A stretch of DNA of 44,894 nucleotides from Pinguiococcus pyrenoidosus (GCA_019677205.1 JAAMXY010004143.1:5421-50314), one strand, 5' to 3'. Positions 30,016 to 39,882 are shown, counted from the stretch's first letter. A program made the numbers and translations. The notes: generated from the letters alone by a model not told the origin.

Positions 30016-31712
30016 CTAGTAGCCGTTGTTGCCATTGAGAGCTCCACCGTACTCGTACTGCTGACTGCTTCCCTGGGAGATTGCGCGGCGATCAGTCTCG
30101 ATTCGGACCCGCCTTCCTTCATGCACCCTAGACGCGTCGCGCTTTCCCACCTGTTGATACGACGGGTGGTTCATGGCTGCGCTAGGATTCGTCAGATAGT
30201 GGTACAGCTGGTCCTGCAGCTTGATGTGGTTCTGCGACGTGATGTCCGTGCCTTCGAGGCGGCACGAGAAGGTGATGTCGTAGCTGAATCTGGAGTTCGC
30301 CACGAACTTCAAGCTGCCGGTAACAGTTTGCCCTGGGCGCGCAGAGCCTGAGCGACGTGGAAGGCCCGGTCATACTGGAAGCTGCCTACCTCGATTCACG
30401 GCGATGGGATCCCTGAGCAGGAGACGGCACTGGTACCAGTGCGTTCCTGGCATGTCGGGCGCCGTGCTGAGAATCACTTGCTCCATGGAGCCGTCGAAGG
30501 TGATGTCAAACCAGCAACCGAGGCCATGCATGACCGCCGTTCGATCGATGAGAAAGCGAAACTCGAGGTCGAAATCGGTCAGCTCCTCCTTGGTGCACTT
30601 GGAGAAGTCGAAGCTCTTGACGGCCCTCTCGGACGTGAGCAGCGATTCGAGGAAGAAGTATCCCACGATGGGTTGAGCGAAGTTCTCGACGTTTGAGAAG
30701 GGCTCGAGCACTCGCATGTCGATGCCGTAGAACCTCTCAGACTGCCAGAACCGGCTCTTCGCACTCTGCTCGTTGAACAGGGCCTCGTCGGTCATGGGTG
30801 CGCAGACGATCGATCCGGTTGTGGGCATCATCAAGCCGTTGGGCTTGAGGAAACGGTCCCGGGCGACAACGTAGCTCTCGAGCATCCGTTCGTGCACCAG
30901 CAAGAAGCCTGAGCAGGCGAGAGCCGCGATTGCTAGACTGTGAAGGCCGGAACGTGCAACAGCGGCGACCTTGAGCTTTCGTACCGATCGGCTCGCTGAT
31001 GACAATGTCAACCTTCTCCGGCAGCTCAATCTCCTCCATCTTGCCCTGTGTTCCGCTTGCTGAGGCGTCTTCGCCCAGGCTGTGCAGTAGATCTGCAATG
31101 CTACCCACCTTTACGACCTCAATGACGCCCTTCGCAAAGTCATTCGAGTCCACCAAGGCCTGCGCGCACATCGCCATGTCGCTCGCTTCCACTGCGTACA
31201 CCTGCAGTGTACACAGAAGACCAGCACTTCCGTCAGAGAGCCCTGCAANNNNNNNNNNNNNNNNNNNNNNNNNNNNNNNNNNNNNNNNNNNNNNNNNNNN
31301 NNNNNNNNNNNNNNNNNNNNNNNNNNNNNNNNNNNNNNNNNNNNNNNNGTACGAGACGCACACTTCTATACGAGACGCACAGTGCTCGACGAGACGCACA
31401 CTCCTGTACGAGATGCACACTCCTGTACGAGATGCACACTGCTCGACGAGACGCACAGTGCTCGATGAAGCGAACCTTTCTTGCGCCCGCCTGAACCGCA
31501 AAGAACGCCAGAATTCCAGTGCCCGTGCCCACGTCGAGCACGACTTTGTCCTGGAAGTCCGCCGGATTCCGCAGCATGGCCTGCTGGTACGTGCCAGTGC
31601 GTGTGGCGTCCTGAAGCATGTTCTGCTGATGGGTCAACTGCGCATAGTATTGGGTGAAAGGGTTGTCCGCGGCGCTCAAGTCCGGCACTTGCTCTCCCGA
31701 GGAGTCTTCCAT
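30016..31712 (-). CDS. CARM1/PRMT4-type protein arginine methyltransferase
   Basis: Exons (minus) 31712-31476, 31201-30985, 30908-30390, 30347-30151 and 30072-30016 join in phase to give 408 residues. Class I PRMT motifs appear in order: [21 protein letters not shown] motif [15 protein letters not shown] (residues 58-71), VYAVEAS, the double-E loop [17 protein letters not shown] (both Glu present) and the THW loop [16 protein letters not shown]. These match the CARM1 subfamily best; members dimethylate arginines on histone H3 and RNA-binding proteins. The start at 31712 (MEDSSGEQV) is the only suitable ATG. Intron 1 (31202-31475) contains a 19-bp minisatellite and an assembly gap. The last intron (30073-30150, 78 bp) is stopless and in frame; removing it gives a C-terminus [18 protein letters not shown]. 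Confidence 0.92.
31249..31348. other. Assembly gap (100 N)
   Basis: A run of exactly 100 N, the usual placeholder for unknown length, lies inside PRMT intron 1 directly against a minisatellite. The repeat probably broke the assembly. Confidence 0.95.
31349..31475. repeat. 19-bp minisatellite in a PRMT intron
   Basis: About six tandem 19-bp units of the form (g/t)acgaga(c/t)gcacac/gtnct run up to the 5' splice site of PRMT intron 1 (GTTCGC on minus). Two sub-types alternate, one ending in gctc and one in cctg. The array continues to the edge of the gap, so its true length is unknown. Confidence 0.88.
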
Positions 31713-32240
31713 TTGTTCACACTTCGCACAGAGCGCCAAACTCAGCAGGAAACGCACGGATTTCGAACAGAAGTCACCAAAGTGGTTCTGCCCTTCTCGA
31801 GAGCCGAAACAAATCCACGAAATCCGGCGCCAATATGACTCCAGAAGAGCGTTTGGCGCCTCTAGACGCTGCTAACCGCCTCTCGAATGTGCCTCGCGAA
31901 CTTTGGGAAGACGAGACGCGGTGGCGTTCGTCGAACGACGCGCCAGTATCTTTGCCGTTCACTGCGGAACCGTACTCGATCACGCGAATCGATATGTGCC
32001 TATGAAACAGGGTAATAAAGGGAAAAGGTGGCGTGAAGTGTCAGGATAGGCTTGGCGAACTTTGAAATTTTTAAAAATATCCTTTCCTGATGACAGACGG
32101 AATGCGCCCGCACGTGTGATAAGTCTTCAATCGCGAGAACCTTGCACAAAAATAAAATGGACGACGCAAGTGCGAGCGCAAGGGTGAAAGGATTCTTGTC
32201 CGTCTCCTGGGCGACCATCCCAGCGATGTGCGCTGAAAAG
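31713..32240. other. 528-bp spacer upstream of PRMT, downstream of acid phosphatase
   Basis: This holds the PRMT promoter (minus) near 31713-31830 and the 3' UTR of the acid phosphatase (minus) up to 32240. A small plus-strand ORF lies at 31835-32005, followed by an AATAAA at about 32014. The segment 32040-32160 is AT-richer than its surroundings. Confidence 0.5.
31835..32005 (+). CDS. Possible small ORF, 56 residues
   Basis: The ORF runs from ATG at 31835 to TGA at 32003. The peptide starts [16 protein letters not shown] and ends [10 protein letters not shown], with balanced composition including two Trp. It would be divergent from PRMT with 122 bp between start codons, and an AATAAA lies within 15 bp of the stop. 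No family is recognised; it could be chance. Confidence 0.28.
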   Translation: MTPEERLAPLDAANRLSNVPRELWEDETRWRSSNDAPVSLPFTAEPYSITRIDMCL

Positions 32241-34067
32241 CTAAAAGTGCGACCCTCCCCGAGCCGCCTGACCCTGCAGCAGCTGGTTGGACACCGTCCG
32301 TCCACATTCGGCCGCCCAGTCGACCGGAATCTGCAGGAGGGAGGAGGAGACGCGGTCAGAGGGCTTCAAACCGACGCGAGCAGACAGTCGCATCGAATGG
32401 CTACCTTCGGAGCGAGCATCTGCGTGAACTTGGAGAGGGCCATGCGGGACTTCTCCTCCCCGTTGTAGATGATGCGAACCAGGTAGTGATCGTCGTCGTC
32501 CTCCTCCGTGGCGAGGGCGGCCGCTCGCTGGTTCTCCCACAGCTCCACGCTGATGTACGAACAGAAGGGCGGCCAGAGCCCATCGAAAATCTCCAGCGCA
32601 ATCAGCAGCGGAAGCACGGTGGTGTCATGCGCGCTCACGAGAAACAGCTTGCGCTTGTTCTTCGACATTTCCTTTGGGGGAAAAGACGGCCGAGGAAGCA
32701 GGCTGAGCAGCGAGGCGTCGCGTCGGGCGCGGCCGCAGCGTACCTGAAGCATCTCTCCGATGAAGTGGCCGAGACTGGTCCGTGCCGCAGCGATCTCGTC
32801 GTCGGTGTCGTGGCCCATCAACGTCGCCACCTGCTGCGCGCCTAGTGCGTCCAGCGTATCAATTTCAAGCTCGCTGAGCTTCCAGGGCAGCGGCATCTCG
32901 TGCGCCAAGAGCGCCACCACCCAGTCTCGATAGCGTACGAAGTTGTTGCTCCTGAAGCCGAGCTTGTCGGCTTGCTCCGCAGTGGTTTTCTCCTTGAGCG
33001 CCTTGATCAGCTCTTCGGCAATCCCGCCGGGCGAGGCCTGCCATTTGTCCCTTCCCATGTGCATCAGCTGCCCGACCCTCGGGCACAGCGTCACGTTCGG
33101 CGTGAGGTCTTCCTCGGCGTTCTTCTTCGTTTTCACCAGGATCGCGCCCTTTGCACTCTAGGCAGTCGGCGAAAAGAATCTTATGCTCAGCCCCGTTCAG
33201 CGCAAGTCAAGCTCAGCTCCGCCGGCCTGCGCAGAGAAGAGCTCCCAACACGAAACACACAGCAACGGGAGAGGCATCAGCTTACCGGAAGCAACGACCC
33301 CAGGACCGCAGAAAGCGTCGCGACGCACCGCGCCACGTTCGTGCTGCGGGCTTCCACAGTGGATCCCGCCGGATCCAGCAGGCTCAGGTAGCGAGCGCGA
33401 AGCTCGCGTCCAAGGTCGGCTGCTTGCCTGGCGCCTACGTCAGTCAGCTGGCCCATGCGGCACTCGCCGCCGGGCAGCATCGAAGAGATTTGGCTGGCGT
33501 CTACGTGCGAGTGCGGGCGCGGACTGCCATCGTGCTCCACCACATGCAGCTGCTTAAAGGTGACGCCGTCCACCAAGGGGCTGGAGTCGAAGCCCTGGCC
33601 AGGGGGGTAGTTGATCTTGTGGCAGCACTTCCATTCCAGATCCTCCAGCCCCGGGCACAGAAACACAGGCGTACGCGCTCCGTGGCGAAACACGACGTGT
33701 GCGCTGACCAGCGTGTACTGCGGCTCCAGAGTCAGCGGGTTTTCCTCCTGTAGACAAGCCAAGATCAGCCCATGGTCCCGAGCGCTTTGGGGCCAAACGA
33801 CGCAAACAAACGCGTCTCGACGCAGCAGATTGAGATTCCGAGCGTTTCCTCCCCTCCAAACGCTCTCTCGCGGAAGGCAAGTCTGGCCTTAGCGATCGCA
33901 TACCACAGCAGAGGAGCAGCGGACGAGTCTCTCCGGCGCCAAGCACGCTTGCTACATCCCCCACACACTCCATTGCCGACGCCGGATACCTGGTAAGCGG
34001 GCTCCGCGCTCCGGAACGCCAGCACGGAGGACGTCCCAGCCGCCAGGCAAGCACTGCGCCTCAACAT
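32241..34067 (-). CDS. Histidine acid phosphatase, ACP6 (lysophosphatidate phosphatase)-like
   Basis: Exons (minus) 34067-33990, 33747-33286, 33157-32744, 32671-32405 and 32330-32241 join in phase to give 436 residues. The N-terminus MLRRSACLAAGTSSVLAF resembles a mitochondrial leader or weak signal. The catalytic RHGARTP lies at residues 47-53, and the proton-donor His-Asp at 333-334 in LFLVSAHDTTVLPLL. Further family blocks are MGQLTDVGARQAADLG, ARSTNVARCVATL and GHDTDDEIAAARTSLGHF. IFDGLWPPF followed by VELWEN matches the ACP6 subgroup, which removes phosphate from lysophosphatidic acid in mitochondria. Intron 32672-32743 (72 bp) is stopless and in frame but has GTACGC and CCAAAG ends and interrupts the conserved core. 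The final small exon adds IPVDWAAECGRTV and ends GGSHF. Confidence 0.88.
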
Positions 34068-34334
34068 CGCTTACAGTGACATAACTTCGGGAGATGTCCC
34101 CGCCTCTCCACTGGGTTTGAAATGGGGTAAAGCGCGCGCAAACGTCCGAAAGCGCGTTGGTCAGCTGATGCGCCGCTCGATCTTGCTTGCCAGGGAACCT
34201 CAGTATCGATATTGCGCAGCGAGGGGGGTTTCCAGTTTCCAATCTTGCGGGCGACCAATCACAGCGCTGGATTGGCTTGAACGCCGCAAAAGGCGCCTTT
34301 TCCAGTCTTGTACGCGCTATACTTCAGATGAATC
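34068..34334. promoter_or_regulatory. Divergent promoter region, acid phosphatase / PX protein
   Basis: This 267-bp spacer lies between ATGs of genes on opposite strands and must carry both promoters. An oppositely oriented ccaat-type element (attgg / ccaatc) is seen near 34252-34273. Its role is unproven. Confidence 0.4.
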
Positions 34335-35312
34335 ATGTCCGATCTGGTCGAAGTGGAGATTGTGGACTTCATGGACGTCGTGGATGCCAAAGGCGCCGCA
34401 CACACGGAGTACTGCATCCAGGTGGCGCCCGTCTCTTCCCTTTTCGCACCCTTTTCCCGTGGAATTCCAGCGAATTTCGCGGATGAAACCCCATTTCGCG
34501 CCTGATTTGGGCTTTTCAATGCACAGGTGTCTTGCCTGGGGGGCTCCACATGGGAAGTGAGTAGAAGGTACTCCGCCTTCTCGGCGCTGTACCAACGCCT
34601 ACGGCCCTCCGTGCCCAAATTGGCAGATTTGACGTTTCCGCGGAAGAGCGTCGTGAGGTAGAAGCCACTTTGGGAGCTTCGCAGGACAACCGCAGCTCAC
34701 ATAGCATACGTGGTGATGAAATCAGCACCTTTGCGGACCACACGAAGCAGCGGCGAATGCAGGGCTTTCAGGAGTTTCTGGACGTGCTGATGTCGTTCAA
34801 GCCTCGGCCGCTGGAGCTCATCGAGTTTCTGGACTATCAGTTTCACGTGGTCGACGACTTCAGCGGAGTGCCCGTGTTGCTGCAGCCGCCGGGAGTGGTC
34901 CAGGTGCCCAGGAGACGGAGCAGAGAACTGGTGCGTATCTCGGATATCTGGGAAGATTCAGGAACGCGCCTTGACCGCTTGTGTTGAAGCCTTCGGAAGG
35001 AGGAGAGATCTCGGAGATTCGCGTTGCCGAGCTTGGCGCCGCGGTCATCAATGGGGGCCGAGCTGGAGACGACGATGCTGGCAGAGGGTCCCCTCCTGGT
35101 GCTAGAAAGTGCGTTTGGAACCTCCGGCGTTTCCCTCGGCCCTCCGAGACGAGCCTCGCTCAACCGTGTCTTGTGCTCGCAGGAACCGGGGCAGATCGTC
35201 GCAGGAGACCGCAGCCTTTCTCGTCCGGCAACTGATCGTCGGGCTGATTGTCATGCTCTTCCTGGGCACGTTGTACGTGCACCAGATGGAAGGCGCCACG
35301 CAGATTTCGTAG
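34335..35312 (+). CDS. PX-domain protein with C-terminal transmembrane helix
   Basis: Exon 1 is 34335-34421 (MSDLVEVEIVDFMDVVDAKG) and exon 2 is 34527-34652. A PX core follows: VSRRYSAFSALYQRL has the conserved Arg-Arg-Tyr, and LTFPRKSV the Pro-x-Lys type motif. Exon 3 (34685-34930) carries the PX helices (QRRMQGFQEFLDVLMSF). The last exon, 35183-35312, encodes QLIVGLIVMLFLGTLYVH and a short lumenal tail, so the protein looks tail-anchored. A middle exon of 34990-35108 fits the phases (235 residues in all), but another frame there (GAELETTMLAEGPLLVLE) is also protein-like, so this part is uncertain. PX domains bind phosphoinositides on endosomes. Introns 2 (32 or 39 bp) is unusually short and may be a sequence error. 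Confidence 0.7.
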
Positions 35313-35507
35313 ATTTCGTAGAGATGAAGAGAGCACACCGTGAAGAATCGCAGTTGATAAAGACAAAAAAGAAGGGAGTTGAATGGAAAAAGCCTTAGCT
35401 CCTCCATCTTCGAATCTGCGGTCTGACCGTGTCATAAAAGGTGGAAAAGTCTCCATGTGCATCAATCACTTGCAAAGTGCAATCAGCTGATCGAATCCTC
35501 AGGAAAG

Positions 35508-36962
35508 ATGCGTCGATACCCCACGAGAGCCTGGAAATTGCGCCACGGAAAGATGAAGTTTGCGCCGGGAGCTGTCAAGTCGGAGTTCGTGGAGTACTTC
35601 CTGAAGGGCTACGCGCGCTTTGGCGCCAGAGGAGGCCTGTCTGGCCTTCTGCAGCGAAATGCGACCTTAACCCCTTTGGTGGTAAGTCGAAGTACGCGTG
35701 TTTTCCACCGCTTCGTCCCGGAAACTTGGTGTCGTCGCCAGCGCCGCCAGCGCTCTCATCGCGAGGGATCTGGTTGGAAGCAGTCCCTCTCAGCTGATGG
35801 GACTTTGACGTGGCACTTTCTGTAGGAGAGTGGAAAATGCTCTGTCAATGTGGAGATGTCTCCGCAGCTGAGTGTAGATGGCATGTAAGAGATGGCGATT
35901 TCTTTGCATGTCATGACAGCATACGACGGCCCGAGGATCTGGACTCAAGGATCGGTTTCTTCATGTGTCGCCATGGGCAGCCCAGCTACGAAAGGCGTGG
36001 TGCTGGCGCTTTTGGACGAGTTCAGCACTTTTGCTGCCGTAGTGGCGGACTCCAAGTAAGAGCCCTCTCACCCTCTGGTCAACAGCCACAAGCAGAAGAG
36101 GTTGAGGATGCTTGCCATGTGTTTCCCGTAACTTCTCAGGCGCAGACCGGGAGTCAGCATCGCCATGGATGTGCGCTTTGACCCCCACTTGGAAACGCTG
36201 GTGGCCAGTGGAGACACCATCGCCATCAACAGCCACATCTTGAAGACCGGACAGAACGTGGCCTTTTGCAGGATGGAAGCCGTGCATCTCGAGTCCGGTA
36301 GCCTCCTGGCATCGGGAACGCATACCAAGTTCATGCCCATGCCGTTCCCGTGGGATCTGGTGATGCATCCAACGGTGCAGCCGTACGCGGTCCGCTTCAT
36401 GGACCCGATGGCGTCGCCCTTTGGGGAGAACGGCGACACGTTCGACACCAGCCAACCCATTGACGACTGCTTTCGACTGAGAGTTGGTAAGAAAGCCTCT
36501 GGGTGCGATTGCCATACTTGCAAAGGCTTGACGAAAACACGGTGGAAGCAGATGATTCAGGAGAGACCGCGCCGACGATCGAGGCGTTGAGCAAGATGTG
36601 CAACCCTCTGGGCGCTGTCCACGGAGGCGCTCTGGGCTCCATTGCGATCGGAGCCGCAGAGTGGGCAGCGCAGTCCGGGACTTTGAGCAGCATCAACTTG
36701 CAGTTCTGCGCGGCAGCCAAATCCACGCGAGGCCTACTGTTCTCGGAGGTACTTGGCGCTACTCTCCATGCTATGGAGCTCCGAGCATGCCTCAGGCACC
36801 TCTAATCCTTCGCGCTATGATAAAATCGAGCAGGTCGAGGAGCTACCGGTGCTCGGGAAGAAGATGGATAATCTAAAGACTTTTCGAGGCATGGTGAAAC
36901 AAGGAGAAGGCAGCAAGCCCAGGCTGTGCTTAGACTTTGCAGCGACAGTGCGAACCGATTAA
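35508..36962 (+). CDS. Tandem hot-dog thioesterase, ACOT13/PaaI-like
   Basis: Exons 35508-35681, 35826-35884, 35981-36055, 36140-36486, 36552-36748 and 36834-36962 join in phase to give 326 residues. Two hot-dog domains follow each other. Domain 1 (about 45-215) has CSVNVEMSPQLSV, GVVLALLDEFSTF, RRPGVSIAMDVRFDP, ASGDTIAINSHILKTGQNVAF and LLASGTHTKFMPM, the pattern of the ACOT13/THEM2 group, which hydrolyses acyl-CoA. The usual HGG reads TKG (81-83) while the helix Asp (90) is kept. Domain 2 (about 219-326) keeps NPLGAVHGGALGS with HGG at 242-244, then SSINLQFCAAAK. The N-terminal 40 residues are basic and could be a targeting signal. Intron 4 (65 bp) was placed at GCAG/AT because only that acceptor preserves domain 2. 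Confidence 0.82.
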
Positions 36963-37030
36963 GACTCGAAACCATCGTGCGCCTCCGTTTCGTCGCCTGA
37001 AAGCGATTTGCTGCTTCCCACAGCTCGCTG

Positions 37031-37229
37031 ATGTCATCGCCTGGACCACCGTATGTGCTAGGAATCCCCCTCAGATGCTTTCAAACCTGGCGATCTTCGT
37101 GGCAGGTTCCTTGGAGATCGCGGCGCCACGATCAAGCTGCGCTCGATGAAGAGCTCCGTCCCCGACGGCCAAACCGATGGTGCTGCCCTCGCTGCCTGGG
37201 CGGAGAAAATCATGTGCGTCGAGGAATGA
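37031..37229 (+). CDS. Possible small spliced ORF, 47 residues
   Basis: Exons 37031-37050 and 37106-37229 across a 55-bp intron (GTATGT...GGCAG) join in phase to a peptide starting MSSPGPPFLGDRGATIKL and ending AAWAEKIMCVEE. The composition looks like real protein. It may be a small gene or the tail exon of a variant transcript of the thioesterase just upstream. No family is recognised. Confidence 0.3.
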
Positions 37230-37362
37230 CGGTCAACTTTGCCAAGCGGCTTCGCTTTCTTTGTCAGCGAGGCTGAGAAAAGCTTCGCGTGTGCGCCAAA
37301 CCTCCAGGATCCAGCGATTCGGAGGCTATCGGTACGCAGAATCTGCAGAATCCCGGTCCTCC

Positions 37363-39882
37363 CTAGGATGAGAGCCTCTCGATCTTGGGAAGATACTTCC
37401 AGCTCCAAGCCTTCTCCGGCTCCGTTGGCATGACGTGGTGCATCACTTTCATTTCACCGGCCGGCACGACCTCGGAGTAGTCCAAGTCCTGCCGATGCGT
37501 GGTGACATTCTCGGAGCCAGACATGTCCAAAGAGAACCGTATCCGAGCGTCGCTGACGTTCTCGACTGCGATGCTCACTCCGTTGTAGCCACCTCGCCGA
37601 ACGTAGAGCTTCACGTGGGCCTCCTCGTAGTGGGTGCAGTCGCCGAAGGCTTTGATTGGAAGCTCCATGGCTTCCTCGAAGGCCTCCGGATCAAAGGACT
37701 GCGCGTGCATCTCGAAGGCCGCGTCGGCGTGCACAACCAACATGATCGTTCGCGAGTACAGCAGCTGCAGCTGCCTGTTGTAGCCATGGAAAAGGAGATC
37801 GCGCCAGATCACTTCGTCGTTTCGACCCCCGGCGTCCCACATGTACGTGTAGCACTGGCGGAAGCCGTCTGGCGTCAAGCCTTCGCCGTCGACGGAGTCA
37901 AAGGTGGTGAGGAGCCAGTCCAAGACTTCGGGCTTGGCATCGCAGCCCTCCGCAAGCCGCACGAACGATGCGAGCTCGTCTCGGTTCAGCACCCCGTCCA
38001 GATCGACATCCAGCGCGCGGAAGACGCTGTTCAACGCATGCTCTGCTTCGGCGGCGTATCGTCGCCCTTCCGCTCCGGGTCTCCACAGGCTTCTGAAGTT
38101 CGGCTCCTCCGCACGCTTCGCCTCGATCACGCCTTGTCGAAACTTGCATCCGGTTGTTGTCGGGACAACCAGATACTCTCCGGGCGACAGCATGATCTCG
38201 TCCGTCTGGTTTTGCCGCTCGGCGGTGTTGCCGCTGGAGCTCACAAGCTCGTAGGTGTAGTCGGGCAGGATCCTCAGCACGGTGACGCCAATGTCGAGGT
38301 ACGGCTTGGCGTTGGCGCAGCGCGTGTCCTCCTGGTGGACGCTCACGTAGAGGCTCGCACTGCGTTCCAACGACAGCACATACATTGACGACGACGAGAC
38401 CGTTCCGTCCTCTGTGTAGTTGACGTCGACTTTCCTTCGCTGCTCCCTCCAGGGCGCCACATTCGCACACGCGTTCTTGACCATGCAGACGTTGACGGAG
38501 AAGAAGTGCTTCAACACGTCCTCAAAGCTCATCCAAAAGGCGCCATCTTCGTCGTCGAAGGCGGTGCCGACTTCTTTCCTCAGCTCGTCCGTCCACAGCT
38601 CCGAGTTATCCGACCAGTCCCCTGTCCACTCAAAGTTGCCCCAAGGGTTCCGCACTTGGAGGAGCTGATGCTCACCCGTGGTCTGCCGGACTTGCAGGAG
38701 CGTATACGCGTGGCCATGGACGAGGCCGGTGCCGTCCTTCTCGGGACGCTTGCCAGTCTCCGTGTAGATGTCTTCGCCAGGCGTCGACGCAGACATGACG
38801 TAGCCCCGCTGATCCCACTCCAGGAGGCTCTCCCACAACCTGGTGCGACTCTGCGGGTCCTCAAGCGTTTCTTCGTCCAGCCGGACGGTCTTGTAGGGCG
38901 CGCCCGTCAGATCCAGCATCGCCTCGTATGCATAGCCCATTCGAATGGCCGCGTAGGAGCCGTGCAGCTTGGCGTAGGCCTTCTCCAGCAGCAGCACCCA
39001 GAGCTCGTTCCCGTGGGCCTTGCCGTAGGCCGGCCCACCGCCAGGATAGCACGGGAAGTAGTCGTCCACCATGACGCTTTGCCACTGTCCGTTCTTGCAG
39101 AACCTCACTTTGTAGACGCCGTAGCGACTCAAGCTCCTCGATTCCGGCAGGAACAGCCTCGTGACCAGTGACTCGAACTCCGCCAAGGACGCCAGAGCGC
39201 ACAAGAACCAGCAGTCGGCCAAGGCGCCTTGGCGAATGTCGTTCGGCTCCACCCCGCCGACAAACACTTCCGCTTCGGTGGCGAAATCCCTGGGCCGCTT
39301 CCACACCAGGTCCAGCTGATCTTTCCCGTGGGGGCCGTAAAGGCTAGCATCGCAGGGCGGAAAGTCCGCGTCCAGGAAGTTCACTTTGTAAGTGATGCAG
39401 CGGCGCTCGACCTCCGCCACCGAGTTGGAGTCGTCTCCGAAGCCGTAGGTCTCACTCGCCGCAATCTCTTTCTTCAGCAGCGTCCTGTTCTCCGCGACAA
39501 GCTTTGCGACGAATTCGTCGTCCAGAGGTAACAAGGACCACGCGAAAGTCGTCTTCACCGCCGTTTTCTGCGACGTATCTTTGGGCCGAATCGTCGCGAC
39601 TTCCGCGCGAGTAAATGGCTGTACTACACGTCTGATGCGCACACTGTCGTCTTCGGTAGCGCCGGAAGATAGCTTAGCAGCATCCTTCGCAACTTCATAA
39701 GTAGCGTTGACGATGCGAGAGAGACACAGAGTGAACTCCACTCGGTTCACTCGCGCCACTTCCACTTCGTAGCGAACGCTGCCCTTTCGCCGCGTACAGT
39801 ACACGAAAATACCCTCCGCCACGTCCACGCGCCGCGCCTTCCCTCTGGCTCGGCCTCGGGACTCGGACGCCTCGGGCGCCAT
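37363..39882 (-). CDS. Calpain-family cysteine protease
   Basis: This is a single exon of 839 residues with ATG at 39882, the only long gene here without an intron. The papain-like calpain core has all catalytic residues: Cys224 in GALADCWFLCALA, His391 in GLVHGHAYTLLQV and Asn412 in VRNPWGNFEWTG. The oxyanion Gln lies just before, in DIRQGALADC. The core is followed by a C2-like domain (YVLSLERSASLYVSVHQED...ILSPGEY-type strands) and a divergent EF-hand segment with DVDLDGVLNRDEL. The C-terminal 150 residues are a further beta-rich domain. Calpains are intracellular Ca-regulated proteases. The N-terminal 170 residues are not recognised. The lack of introns could reflect a retroposed origin or simple loss. 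It is divergent from the secreted-protein gene, with 242 bp between start codons. Confidence 0.93.
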   Translation of the reverse strand: MAPEASESRGRARGKARRVDVAEGIFVYCTRRKGSVRYEVEVARVNRVEFTLCLSRIVNATYEVAKDAAKLSSGATEDDSVRIRRVVQPFTRAEVATIRPKDTSQKTAVKTTFAWSLLPLDDEFVAKLVAENRTLLKKEIAASETYGFGDDSNSVAEVERRCITYKVNFLDADFPPCDASLYGPHGKDQLDLVWKRPRDFATEAEVFVGGVEPNDIRQGALADCWFLCALASLAEFESLVTRLFLPESRSLSRYGVYKVRFCKNGQWQSVMVDDYFPCYPGGGPAYGKAHGNELWVLLLEKAYAKLHGSYAAIRMGYAYEAMLDLTGAPYKTVRLDEETLEDPQSRTRLWESLLEWDQRGYVMSASTPGEDIYTETGKRPEKDGTGLVHGHAYTLLQVRQTTGEHQLLQVRNPWGNFEWTGDWSDNSELWTDELRKEVGTAFDDEDGAFWMSFEDVLKHFFSVNVCMVKNACANVAPWREQRRKVDVNYTEDGTVSSSSMYVLSLERSASLYVSVHQEDTRCANAKPYLDIGVTVLRILPDYTYELVSSSGNTAERQNQTDEIMLSPGEYLVVPTTTGCKFRQGVIEAKRAEEPNFRSLWRPGAEGRRYAAEAEHALNSVFRALDVDLDGVLNRDELASFVRLAEGCDAKPEVLDWLLTTFDSVDGEGLTPDGFRQCYTYMWDAGGRNDEVIWRDLLFHGYNRQLQLLYSRTIMLVVHADAAFEMHAQSFDPEAFEEAMELPIKAFGDCTHYEEAHVKLYVRRGGYNGVSIAVENVSDARIRFSLDMSGSENVTTHRQDLDYSEVVPAGEMKVMHHVMPTEPEKAWSWKYLPKIERLSS

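Noticed and set aside
31349-31475. CRISPR-like reading of the 19-bp array
   Set aside because: Units abut with no spacers and lie in a eukaryotic intron, so this is a minisatellite.
37435-38388. 317-codon plus-strand frame opposite the calpain
   Set aside because: It is the antisense shadow of the calpain C-terminal domains, rich in Val, His and Arg, with no domain of its own.
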